Below are positions 18,750 to 28,401 of a stretch of 64,000 nt of DNA, one piece after another. Where the stretch lies: NCBI RefSeq assembly GCF_001438845.1, contig NZ_JQCL01000029.1, positions 49,880-113,879 of the forward strand, in the 5' to 3' direction. Source of the stretch: Lactiplantibacillus xiangfangensis. GTDB taxonomy: Bacteria > Bacillota > Bacilli > Lactobacillales > Lactobacillaceae. The notes under the pieces were generated by a model. The model was not told where the DNA came from and searched no databases. It worked only from the letters and a program-made list of their open reading frames with translations. Within the stretch, counting starts at the first letter, position 1. Each line of letters starts with the position of its first letter. A program made the position numbers and the translations under genes.

Positions 18750-19005
18750 CAGTCTAATTGATGAAGAACTTAAAAATCCTGAGTTTGCAGCAGCATACCG
18801 TGATGAAGGAGAATTGTTAGATACTGCAATCACTTTATATCATGCACGCGAAGCGGCTGGATTAACTCAAATCGAATTAGCAGAACGGGCCTCGACTACT
18901 CAAGCGACCATTGCGCGAATTGAACGTGGTGACAACGTTTCTTTCGCTAAGTATGCTCAAATTGCGCATGCACTTGGCAAACGAGTTAAGGTTAGTTTTG
19001 AATGA
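18739..19005 (+). CDS. HigA-like antitoxin, XRE helix-turn-helix
   Basis: 88 residues. The N-terminal part (LIDEELKNPEFAAAYRDE) is typical of toxin-binding tails in HigA-type antitoxins; the C-terminal XRE helix-turn-helix reads REAAGLTQIELAERASTTQ and RIERGDNVSFAKYAQIAHAL. It overlaps the toxin gene by 11 bp, so it is translated by coupling. It should neutralise the toxin and repress the shared promoter. A strong terminator follows. Confidence 0.88.
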   Translation: MKIDSLIDEELKNPEFAAAYRDEGELLDTAITLYHAREAAGLTQIELAERASTTQATIARIERGDNVSFAKYAQIAHALGKRVKVSFE

Positions 19006-19016
19006 CACTGCTCTAA

Positions 19017-19062
19017 AAAAATCAGCGGTGGTGAATCTGAAGATTCACCACCGCTGATTTTT
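19017..19062. terminator. bidirectional terminator
   Basis: ATCAGCGGTGGTGAATC and its exact complement form a 17-bp stem with a 4-base loop, extended by A-run against T-run. It separates the converging toxin-antitoxin pair (+) and the GH1 gene (-). Confidence 0.92.
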
Positions 19063-19082
19063 AATACTTATGTTTTTACAAT

Positions 19083-20573
<1,491 letters not shown>

Positions 20574-20591
20574 CTAATCAGCACCCTTTCT

Positions 20592-20655
20592 GGCCTATCA
20601 GGGATAATGATAGCCCTTACATTACAGTATAACTAACTTCGGTTATCAATATCAA
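20592..20655 (-). promoter_or_regulatory. GH1 promoter with a palindrome at the start point
   Basis: On the minus strand TTGATA (20655-20650) and TATACT (20631-20626) are 18 bp apart. The expected start lies at the edge of the inverted repeat GGCCTATCA/TGATAGCCC (20592-20616, one mismatch per arm). The repeat could be an operator or a 5' hairpin in front of the ribosome site. No BglG-type antiterminator sequence is evident. Confidence 0.55.
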
Positions 20656-20688
20656 CTTGATTTGTTTGCCGAAACACATAAAAATCTT

Positions 20689-22176
20689 CTATGAGAAGTT
20701 TTGGTTAACAATCGTAACGGCACGATGCCAAATCTTTAAATCTGCCTGTCGTTGTTCAGTCGCCATTCTCGGTTGGTAACTTTGGTAGGAAACGTCCTGC
20801 TGATAAGTTGTCGCGGTATATAAGCCTAAAGCCATTCCGGCAGCATAGACGGCACCGAAGCCACTCAACTCTTCAAAATTAGGCAGTAACAGTTTGGCAT
20901 CGGTAATATCTGCCTGAAACTGCATCAAATATTGATTTTTAGTGACACCGCCATCAACCTTTAAGACGGTCTGCTGGCAACCAATATCGCCTAACATTTG
21001 TTGGATAACATCGTTGATTTGAAACACAATACTGTTCAAGGCAGCTTTGACAAATTCAGGTTTACGCGTTGTTCGCGTCATGCCCCATACCACCGCTTGG
21101 GCTTTATCATTCCAATAGGGCGCACCTAATCCTGAAAAAGCTGGTACCAAACAGGTTTGATCTTGCGGATTAGCAGCCATTGCCAGCGTCCCAGTTTCCG
21201 CGGCGTCATCAATCAAATCAAGGTCTTCTTGCAACCACTTCACAACGGCACCCGAATAGTTCACATTACCTTCGAGAACGTAGGCGGCTTCACCTTTAAA
21301 ACGCCATCCTACCGACGTCATCAATCCATTTTTAGACCGAACGGGGCGCTTCCCAATATTCATCATAATTGACGATCCCGTGCCATAAGTTGCTTTGACA
21401 TCACCAAACTCTACACAATGTTGTCCAAAAAGCGCTGCTTGTGAATCCCCTAAAACACCGTGGATGGGTACGGCGTGTGGCAACCGGCCGCTTACATCCG
21501 TCATCCCAAACAAAGCATCGGAGTCAACCACCGTACCTAAGCTTGCCATTGGAACATCAAAAATATCACAGAGTTCCTGGTCCCAATTCAGTGTTTCTAT
21601 ATTTAGAAGTTGGGTCCGACAAGCATTAGAAGGCTCGGTTTTAAAGCTTTTTCCAGCGGTTAACTGGTAAATCAGCCAACTGTCCATCGTCCCTAAACAC
21701 AGCTCATCCTGGTTCGCAGCGGCCTTAACAGCGGGTTCATTTTGCAATAGCCACGCAAACTTAGCCGCCGTAAAGTATGGTGACAGTGGCATGCCGGATT
21801 TCGCTTGTACCGCTGCACCCACACCACGTTTCACAAGCTGGTCACATAACGCAGTCGCACGGGCGCATTGCCACACGACCGTTTTTGCTAACGGACTGCC
21901 ATCCTTACGTGACCAAGCCGCGGCACTTTCGCGCTGATTCGTGATACCAATTCCGACAATCTCATCACCATTGGCACTTACCAACTGTTGGGCTTGGGTG
22001 ACCAGCGACAGGACGTTTTCCCAGATTTCAGTTAAGTCATGGCTGACCCATCCCTGGTCATTAATTAATTGTCGATGATTTTTAGAAAATCGCCGGTATA
22101 ATCGACCGGCACTGTCAAACAAAAGGACCTTCGTCCCCTGTGTGCTTTGGTCAATGCCTAACATTAGTTGTGCCAT
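20689..22176 (-). CDS. FGGY-family sugar kinase, candidate D-apulose kinase
   Basis: 495 residues. It shows the FGGY fold: LGIDQSTQGTKVLLFD at the start, GITNQRES, the adenine-site TYGTGSSIMMN and KVDGGVTKNQYLMQFQADI near the end. The family includes xylulo-, ribulo-, glycerol and apulo-kinases; sequence alone does not fix the sugar. It is the last gene of a four-gene unit after a split transketolase and an isomerase, 15 bp from its neighbour, so the product should be a ketose phosphate used by transketolase. Apulose is the best guess because an apiosidase-like hydrolase lies across the regulator. Confidence 0.85.
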   Translation of the reverse strand: MAQLMLGIDQSTQGTKVLLFDSAGRLYRRFSKNHRQLINDQGWVSHDLTEIWENVLSLVTQAQQLVSANGDEIVGIGITNQRESAAAWSRKDGSPLAKTVVWQCARATALCDQLVKRGVGAAVQAKSGMPLSPYFTAAKFAWLLQNEPAVKAAANQDELCLGTMDSWLIYQLTAGKSFKTEPSNACRTQLLNIETLNWDQELCDIFDVPMASLGTVVDSDALFGMTDVSGRLPHAVPIHGVLGDSQAALFGQHCVEFGDVKATYGTGSSIMMNIGKRPVRSKNGLMTSVGWRFKGEAAYVLEGNVNYSGAVVKWLQEDLDLIDDAAETGTLAMAANPQDQTCLVPAFSGLGAPYWNDKAQAVVWGMTRTTRKPEFVKAALNSIVFQINDVIQQMLGDIGCQQTVLKVDGGVTKNQYLMQFQADITDAKLLLPNFEELSGFGAVYAAGMALGLYTATTYQQDVSYQSYQPRMATEQRQADLKIWHRAVTIVNQNFS

Positions 22177-22191
22177 GGTTATACCTCCAAA

Positions 22192-23133
22192 TCAGGACAG
22201 CATGTTAACGGCTTGCTTAGCCACATCCGCACCATCGATACCATAATACTTAAAGACTTCAGCTTGCGTTCCGGCAATCGCTGGTTCATCAGGGAAGCCC
22301 ACAATTTTCAGCTTAGTATTCCCGTTAGCCGCGACCCGTTCCGCAACCGCAGTCCCAATACCGTTGATAACACTGTGTTCTTCAATCGTAATCAAGGCCG
22401 GATAGTCCGAACAAAGTTGATCAATCAAGGTAGTATCAAGTGGTTTCACACTGACTAGGTCCACCACTGTCGCGGATACACCTACTTTAGCCAATTCGTC
22501 AGCCGTATCAAGCGCAGTTTGAACCGTTTCACCAGCCGCAATCAAGGCAATATCCTTACCTTGGCGAATAACGTTAGCTTTACCAGGCTTGACGAAGGCT
22601 TCTGCTTCATTTGTGTAAATATCAGGCAATTGTTTTTTCCCGATTCGAACGTAGGCTGGAACGTCAGAATGCGCTAAATATTTAAAAAGCGCAGCCGTTT
22701 GATATTGATCGCTAGGCATATAAACTTCTAGGTTTGGTAAGGCCCGAGTAATAGCTAAATCTTGTAACGAGTGGTGCGTGCTACCCAAAACACTGTAGGA
22801 ATTCCCGCCACTAATACCGATTAATTTAACGTTAGCGTTCGAATACGTGACGTCCACTTTAACTTGTTCAATGCTCCGCATCGTTAAGAAGGATGCTGGT
22901 GATACGGCAAAGGTCCGTTTGCCGCTGTGTGCTAGTCCAGCACTAATCGTCACTAAGTCCTGTTCGGCAATTCCGACTTCGACAATTTGCTTTGGCAAAG
23001 CAGTCGCAAAGGGAACAAGGGACCCTGATCCACGTGAATCACTGGTTAAAACGACCAAGTCCGCATTTTGCTTAGCTTCATCAGTCAATACGCGACACAT
23101 CACCGTGCCAGCCTTTTCTCCCATATTAATCAT
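22192..23133 (-). CDS. transketolase, C-terminal subunit (AptB-like)
   Basis: 313 residues, the pyrimidine-binding and C-terminal domains of a transketolase made as two proteins. The catalytic Glu is in VEVGIAEQDLVTISAGLA; SSxR-like SDSRGSGSL and VLGSTHHSLQDLAI are also typical. It overlaps the N-terminal subunit gene by 4 bp (ATGA), so the two are made in equal amounts. In apiose degraders such a pair acts on apulose 4-phosphate; the housekeeping transketolase is normally one 660-residue chain. Confidence 0.88.
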   Translation of the reverse strand: MINMGEKAGTVMCRVLTDEAKQNADLVVLTSDSRGSGSLVPFATALPKQIVEVGIAEQDLVTISAGLAHSGKRTFAVSPASFLTMRSIEQVKVDVTYSNANVKLIGISGGNSYSVLGSTHHSLQDLAITRALPNLEVYMPSDQYQTAALFKYLAHSDVPAYVRIGKKQLPDIYTNEAEAFVKPGKANVIRQGKDIALIAAGETVQTALDTADELAKVGVSATVVDLVSVKPLDTTLIDQLCSDYPALITIEEHSVINGIGTAVAERVAANGNTKLKIVGFPDEPAIAGTQAEVFKYYGIDGADVAKQAVNMLS

Positions 23134-23957
23134 TTTGCGACCTCCTTAAGTTGTCGATCAAAGTCATCCAACGCTTCTTGATACTGTTCAGCCGTAGGTA
23201 CTTTGTGATGCCATTCTGCCTTGTTCTCAGCAAACTTAACACCGGAGCCCTTCGTCGTATCAGCTAAAACTAAAGTTGGTTTACCCATCTGTGGCTCTGC
23301 TTCTAAAGCATCCACAAGCGCCTGCATGTCATTGCCGGGAACTTCAAGAACGTGCCAACCAAACGCTTCATATTTCGCCTTAAGTGGTTCGCTATTCATG
23401 ACGTCCACCGTTTTACCCGTAATTTGTAACCCATTGTGGTCGATAATGGCCGTTAAATTATCAAGTTTAAAATTGCTGGCTGCCATTGCGGCTTCCCAGA
23501 CAGAACCTTCCGCCTGCTCACCGTCACCCATTAAAGTATAAGTATGGTAGCTTTGACCGTTCATCTTAGCAGCCTTGGCAATCCCGACGCTCAATGCCAG
23601 CCCATGGCCAAGTGAGCCCGTGTTCATTTCAACACCCTTAACATGGTTATTAGGGTGACCCATGTAAGGCGATTTAAATTGAGAATAAGTCTTTAGGTCA
23701 GATTTTGGGAAATAGCCGCGGTCTGCTAAAACGTTCCACAATATTTCAACCGCGTGGCCCTTCGATTGAATGTAACGATCGCGGTTGGGATCCGTGAAAG
23801 TCGCCGCGGTCTGATTCATGACTCTGTAATATAATGCGACCAAAATATCGGTACATGATAGGTCAGAGCCCGTATGCCCCGTTTTTGCTGCGTAAATCAT
23901 CTTCCAAGTTGCTTTTCTAAGTTCGATTGCCTTTTGCTGTAATGCTTGGATATCCAA
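23130..23957 (-). CDS. transketolase, N-terminal thiamine diphosphate subunit (AptA-like)
   Basis: 275 residues, the ThDP-binding half. The metal/diphosphate motif reads GDGEQAEGSVWEAAMAAS, ending in IDHNG; the substrate/cofactor histidines are in GHTGSDLSC, SKGHAVEILW and NTGSLGHGL. It pairs with the following C-terminal subunit gene, with which it overlaps by 4 bp. It lies 27 bp behind the isomerase gene. Activity on apulose 4-phosphate is inferred from context. Confidence 0.88.
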   Translation of the reverse strand: MDIQALQQKAIELRKATWKMIYAAKTGHTGSDLSCTDILVALYYRVMNQTAATFTDPNRDRYIQSKGHAVEILWNVLADRGYFPKSDLKTYSQFKSPYMGHPNNHVKGVEMNTGSLGHGLALSVGIAKAAKMNGQSYHTYTLMGDGEQAEGSVWEAAMAASNFKLDNLTAIIDHNGLQITGKTVDVMNSEPLKAKYEAFGWHVLEVPGNDMQALVDALEAEPQMGKPTLVLADTTKGSGVKFAENKAEWHHKVPTAEQYQEALDDFDRQLKEVAK

Positions 23958-23984
23958 TATGATTCATTCCTTTCTAAAATCCCG

Positions 23985-25415
23985 TTAGTCCGTAATGATC
24001 GAATCCGTGTCTCCACGCAGATAAGCATGCACATCATCTTCAATTGGGTCATAAAAATCGGGGCTAACACCTAAATACTTGCAAGCTTCATATAAAACCG
24101 GCACAACGTCATCCCGGACAGCAGCCATGTGGTGAATATACGGGCCGTAAACCAACTTAGCTTCAAAACGGTTTAGGTTAGCAAATTCTAGCCATAGGTA
24201 AGTCCCCTGCTCATATGGTCCTTCTATTGACTTCGCGTTACCCATTAACATTGAATATTTGCCGTGGTCGCCGTCAAAGCGGCATAGTGTATAGTGGCCG
24301 GCCTGAGCTTCAAAACCAACGGAACCTGGATAATCAAAGACAAAGTGTGATTGTGGCAAAACTGGTTTATTTTTGGCTGTCGAGTATGGGAAAACGCCTA
24401 AATGTTGTAGTAATTCGCCATTCTCATTTTCAGGGTGGCGGCAATTGACGTCCGCAAAGACTGCGCGGTGTTCGCCCATAGTTGCGGCTTCTACCAATAG
24501 TTCAGAAATGACACCATGAATATCAGTTTCACAGGTTACTGGGAGACCTTCATCTTGCAGTAATGATTCACTGGCATAGGGTAAAATACCAATTTCATCT
24601 TGTAAGGCTGTCCAGCACTGAATCGCACCAGCATTGCAGCCATATTGCTGACAAAGTCGTTTGAGGGCCGTTTTTAGTGCCGCAACCATTTGCAGGTCCT
24701 TATCGCTAATTTGGATCGTTGCAATTGCCTTTAAATGAGCCATCGTTGTGTTGATTTCATCATCGTTTGCTTTAATTAAGGCGTGAATTTCTTCAACTAA
24801 CTCCGTCATTGGAATTGGTGATAGCGAAATGTTGAACTTTTCGAGCAATTCGCCTTCATTTACCATCGTTGACCAAAAATCAAATGGCCGGGGACCAACT
24901 TGTAAAATTCGTGTGTTCTTGAAAGTCTTCACAACGTTGCAAACTTTAATAAAGTCGCGAACACCACGTTCAAAGGCTGGATCTTCTAGGTCACAGTTCT
25001 TGATATAAGTGAATGGCACGTTAAAGCGCCGTAGCACTTTTCCGATGGCGAATAGGCCACATTGGGTGTCGCGTAAACGCGATCCATCCGCAGCGGGGGC
25101 TTCATCTTTTGGCCCCCAGAGCAAGACTGGGACGTCAAACTGCTTAGCGAGTCGTGCGCATTCATATTCAGTACCAAAATTTTCATTGGCTAAGAACAAA
25201 CCATCAATATGTGCATCTTTGAATTTTTTAGTAATTTTAGTCATGCCAGCGTCGTCATAGAGTAGACCATCATCATTAACATCTTTAATATCAATATAAT
25301 TAACGTTCATTGCGTCTAATTTTTGCCGCGTATAATCAGCAAATTCAATTGCAGCATCCGCAGAAAAGATATTCCGCCGGGTTGGCGCAAAACCTAAAGT
25401 AATTTTGTCTGTCAT
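23985..25415 (-). CDS. L-fucose/L-arabinose isomerase-like sugar isomerase
   Basis: 476 residues. It has the layout of the fucose/arabinose isomerase superfamily: an N-terminal Rossmann-like part with GLFLANENFGTEYECARLA and VLLWGPKDE, then a C-terminal metal-binding part with CETDIHGVISELL and MGEHRAVFADVNCRHPENE. It should convert an aldose to the ketose used by the kinase downstream. It is the first gene of the four-gene unit facing the LacI gene. If the pathway is for apiose, this enzyme would make apulose; that would be an unproven assignment for this family. Confidence 0.8.
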   Translation of the reverse strand: MTDKITLGFAPTRRNIFSADAAIEFADYTRQKLDAMNVNYIDIKDVNDDGLLYDDAGMTKITKKFKDAHIDGLFLANENFGTEYECARLAKQFDVPVLLWGPKDEAPAADGSRLRDTQCGLFAIGKVLRRFNVPFTYIKNCDLEDPAFERGVRDFIKVCNVVKTFKNTRILQVGPRPFDFWSTMVNEGELLEKFNISLSPIPMTELVEEIHALIKANDDEINTTMAHLKAIATIQISDKDLQMVAALKTALKRLCQQYGCNAGAIQCWTALQDEIGILPYASESLLQDEGLPVTCETDIHGVISELLVEAATMGEHRAVFADVNCRHPENENGELLQHLGVFPYSTAKNKPVLPQSHFVFDYPGSVGFEAQAGHYTLCRFDGDHGKYSMLMGNAKSIEGPYEQGTYLWLEFANLNRFEAKLVYGPYIHHMAAVRDDVVPVLYEACKYLGVSPDFYDPIEDDVHAYLRGDTDSIITD

Positions 25416-25434
25416 AAGAATCCTCCTAAAATTA

Positions 25435-25448
25435 TGTAACCGCTTAAC
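25435..25448. promoter_or_regulatory. cre-like box before the isomerase gene
   Basis: TGTAACCGCTTAAC fits the cre consensus read from the minus strand in 12 of 14 positions. It lies about 20 bp upstream of the isomerase start, so CcpA control is likely. Confidence 0.55.
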
Positions 25449-25487
25449 TGAACTTATGTTATTATTTTAAATGAACGTTAGCAATAT

Positions 25488-25497
25488 TTTTCGAAAA
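25488..25497. promoter_or_regulatory. possible LacI-type operator
   Basis: TTTTCGAAAA is a perfect palindrome with the central CG step common in LacI/GalR operators, halfway between the divergent isomerase and LacI genes. Confidence 0.35.
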
Positions 25498-25547
25498 TAA
25501 CATTTTAATTTTAGTTCAGCGCTAGTTTAAACAAAGGATGATTAAAT

Positions 25548-26570
25548 ATGACAAACAAAATAAAAATGGATGATATAGCAAGGATTGCACACGTATCACG
25601 GTCTGCTGTTTCGTTGGCACTCAATGGAAAAGAAGGTATCAGTGATGAAACCCGCCAAAAAATTTTTGCGGTTATTAATGAGTATAATTACAAGCCATTA
25701 CGTAAAAACAAAAAAAGCGAGCATCAAGAGCTCGCTAACGTTAATTTAATTGCCGTCAAAACAAGTGGCTTAGTTGGAAATAACTTTCGCTCCTTGCCTT
25801 TTTTTGATAGCTTAATTTCGGCATTGTCTACCAGAATCAGTAACAGTGGCGGTTCACTAAAAATAAACACTATCGATGTAAACACTTTAGAAAGATCATT
25901 GGATACTTTGCCTGCAAACAGCGGCTCGGCTGGCACAATTGTTCTTGCAACCGATTTGCAAGAAAACCAAGTTCGGTTAATTCAGGAAAAGCTTAGTAAT
26001 GTCGTTTTTATTGATACGTACTATCGCAATATTTTAGCTGACTTTGTCACTATGGATAATTATCAAGGCGCATACGAAGCTGGTCTTTATATGTTGAAAA
26101 AAGGCTATAAAAAAATTGGCTACGTCGCTTCAGATAAATTAGTTGCCAATTTTACTATGCGCAGACAAGGATTTACCGATGCACTTGCAACTCATCATTT
26201 GGAAGTTAACAATCAAAATTTTTATATGATATCACCGACCGAACTCGATCCTAAAGGGTTAAACATACATCAAATAATGGGGAAAAATACACCTGAAGCC
26301 GTTTTTTGTGAGGACGATTATATCGCAACCAGATTAATCAAAAGTTGTTTAAACGCTGGTATCAAGATTCCAGAAGATCTTGGAATCATGGGATTTGATG
26401 ATATTTATGAAGGCACCCTTCTCACTCCAGAATTAACGACCATTCACGTTCCAATTGAACAAATTACCAATCAGGCAATCAGACAACTGCAAGGTCAGGT
26501 CTTTGATAAAAACTGGGCACATCAAAAAACGCTGATTGCAACCAAATTAATCAGTCGCCAATCTCTATAG
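25548..26570 (+). CDS. LacI-family transcriptional regulator
   Basis: 340 residues. The N-terminal helix-turn-helix reads IKMDDIARIAHVSRSAVSLAL; the remainder is a sugar-binding domain with the typical ending FDDIYEGTLLTPELTTIHVP. It sits between the isomerase-transketolase-kinase unit (divergent) and the glycosidase-transporter unit (same direction), so it probably controls both in response to the imported sugar. AAAGGA precedes the ATG. Confidence 0.92.
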   Translation: MTNKIKMDDIARIAHVSRSAVSLALNGKEGISDETRQKIFAVINEYNYKPLRKNKKSEHQELANVNLIAVKTSGLVGNNFRSLPFFDSLISALSTRISNSGGSLKINTIDVNTLERSLDTLPANSGSAGTIVLATDLQENQVRLIQEKLSNVVFIDTYYRNILADFVTMDNYQGAYEAGLYMLKKGYKKIGYVASDKLVANFTMRRQGFTDALATHHLEVNNQNFYMISPTELDPKGLNIHQIMGKNTPEAVFCEDDYIATRLIKSCLNAGIKIPEDLGIMGFDDIYEGTLLTPELTTIHVPIEQITNQAIRQLQGQVFDKNWAHQKTLIATKLISRQSL

Positions 26571-26638
26571 CATTTTTAATTTTAGTCTTATTCTAGCAAA
26601 TTAGTGTTGAACTAGTAGCTAACGCATGCTAAATTAAA

Positions 26639-26690
26639 GCCACGGACAAGAAAGCGTATTCAATAAATGCTAGTACTAATTGTCCGTGGC
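26639..26690. other. stem-loop between LacI and the glycosidase gene
   Basis: GCCACGGACAA (26639-26649) pairs exactly with TTGTCCGTGGC (26680-26690) around a 30-base loop. There is no T-run after it, so it may be a weak terminator of the LacI gene or an operator-like element. Confidence 0.55.
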
Positions 26691-26700
26691 AATCACTTCT

Positions 26701-26750
26701 ATTGATAACATAAGCGAAGTGGTTATAGCTGAAATGTAAGCGTTATCAAT
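26701..26750. promoter_or_regulatory. cre box and flanking inverted repeat before the glycosidase gene
   Basis: TGTAAGCGTTATCA at 26735-26748 matches the cre consensus at every position. Its right half is part of a longer perfect inverted repeat, ATTGATAAC (26701-26709) with GTTATCAAT (26742-26750). The region also holds CACTTC/GAAGTG arms. Control by CcpA and by the LacI protein is likely. Confidence 0.75.
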
Positions 26751-26780
26751 ACACTTTACAATATTGGAGGGAGTCTAAAC

Positions 26781-28325
26781 ATGACTAATTGTGAGCGTTG
26801 GCAGTCTTATGAACTAACCCTTGATGGGCCTACAAATGGCAACCCATTCATGGATGTTGAGTTCGCTGCAATTTTCAATTATGGAACCGATCATATCCAC
26901 GTACGAGGATTTTACGATGGTAACGGTAAATACAAAGTCCGTTTCATGCCAAAATCCGTTGGAATCTGGAATGTAAAAACTATATCTAATGTTGATGAGT
27001 TGAACGACTATCAAACATCCTTCACTTGTACACCTGCCCAAGATAATAACCATGGTCCAGTCCAAGTTTCCGGTAAAACCCATTTTACCTACGAAGATGG
27101 CACACCATATTTACCTTTTGGAACAACCGCATATGCCTGGGTATTTCAAGATTCGAAAACCCAGGAAAAAACTTTATCTACTTTGAAAGAAAATAGTTTT
27201 AATAAAATTAGAATGACAGCGTTTCCGAAATATTACAATTACAATACTCAGGAACCTGCTCAGTACCCATTTGCAGGTTCTCCAACCCATACTACCGGTA
27301 TCTTTAATGATGATTCGTGGCAAGTGGACCCACAAAAAACAGGTTTTGATTATTCAACATTCAATCCAAGTTACTTTCAACATCTTGAACAACGAATTAA
27401 AGACCTTGATGCCCTTGGGATTCAAGCAGATTTAATTTTATTCCATCCCTATGATAGTTGGGGATTTGCTCGCATGGGACAGGCTATGGATAAGCACTAT
27501 ATCCAATATATCGTTGCCCGTCTAGCAAGTTATAAAAACATTTGGTGGTCCTTAGCTAATGAATACGATTTAATGGCTCAGCTTGGACAAAAGCCCTTAT
27601 CCGCCTGGGATTTCATTGGAAAAACCGTCCATCAAGAAGACCCTAGTGGCCACCTACTATCGATTCATAACTTTTATGATCCGCCAGTTCACAAAGGTAC
27701 GACTAAAAACTGGTTTGACTACACTAAGCCTTGGATTACCCACCTAAGTATTCAGTCCGATAACGTCTTTTTTGTTCCAAAATGGCTCGATGATTTTCAA
27801 AAGCCAATCATCTTTGATGAATGTAGATATGAAGGAAATATTGAATTCGGTTGGGGCGATAATAGTGCAAAAGGAATGGTCGATAGCTTTTACCGAATTG
27901 TTTTACGTGGTGGCTACGCAACTCACGGGGAAACTTATATCGACAAACCAAATACTACTCGACCAATCTGGTGGGCACATGGTGGTATTTTACGCGGAGA
28001 AAGTCAGAAACGAATTACCTATTTAAAGCAATTACTTGCAACAAACGGATTTAATTACGTTAACCCCATGGCCGTCCAAGGTCCTCACTGGGAACTAGCT
28101 GTTGGTGAATCACCAGATAAACAGCATGTCTTTGCTTATATCGGTGATAATCAGCCTGAATTTGAGATCTTTGACTTCTTACCTAAAGATAATATTTATT
28201 CAGCACAAGTAATCGATACATGGAATATGACTAGCACCAAACTCAATGAACGCATAGATAAAAACCACTATTTCCATATTCCACGCAAACCTTACCAAGC
28301 AATTCTATTAACTAAAATCAATTAG
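26781..28325 (+). CDS. cytoplasmic apiosidase-like glycoside hydrolase (DUF5060/DUF4038 type)
   Basis: 514 residues without a signal peptide. An N-terminal beta-sandwich (about 1-90, DUF5060-like, with GFYDGNGKYKVRFMP) precedes a TIM-barrel domain (about 95-420) that begins GTPYLPFGTTAYAWVFQ. The two likely catalytic acids are Glu in WWSLANEYDLM (acid/base) and Glu in IIFDECRYEG (nucleophile), the clan A arrangement; a short C-terminal beta domain follows. This is the architecture of apiosidase-like (GH140-related) proteins. Being intracellular, it must act on a glycoside imported whole, presumably by the transporter that follows 76 bp later. GGAGGG precedes the ATG. The exact sugar is inferred. 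Confidence 0.8.
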   Translation: MTNCERWQSYELTLDGPTNGNPFMDVEFAAIFNYGTDHIHVRGFYDGNGKYKVRFMPKSVGIWNVKTISNVDELNDYQTSFTCTPAQDNNHGPVQVSGKTHFTYEDGTPYLPFGTTAYAWVFQDSKTQEKTLSTLKENSFNKIRMTAFPKYYNYNTQEPAQYPFAGSPTHTTGIFNDDSWQVDPQKTGFDYSTFNPSYFQHLEQRIKDLDALGIQADLILFHPYDSWGFARMGQAMDKHYIQYIVARLASYKNIWWSLANEYDLMAQLGQKPLSAWDFIGKTVHQEDPSGHLLSIHNFYDPPVHKGTTKNWFDYTKPWITHLSIQSDNVFFVPKWLDDFQKPIIFDECRYEGNIEFGWGDNSAKGMVDSFYRIVLRGGYATHGETYIDKPNTTRPIWWAHGGILRGESQKRITYLKQLLATNGFNYVNPMAVQGPHWELAVGESPDKQHVFAYIGDNQPEFEIFDFLPKDNIYSAQVIDTWNMTSTKLNERIDKNHYFHIPRKPYQAILLTKIN

Positions 28326-28401
28326 CGTTTATTAGTGTGCTAATATTGAAATCTTTTCATAAAGATAAATATTCAATTCAGAAAGAAGAGAACTTAATAT
28401 C

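Noticed and set aside
22192..23957. Split transketolase as a frameshifted single gene
   Set aside because: Both halves have their own ribosome sites, overlap by ATGA and correspond to the natural domain boundary seen in two-subunit transketolases.
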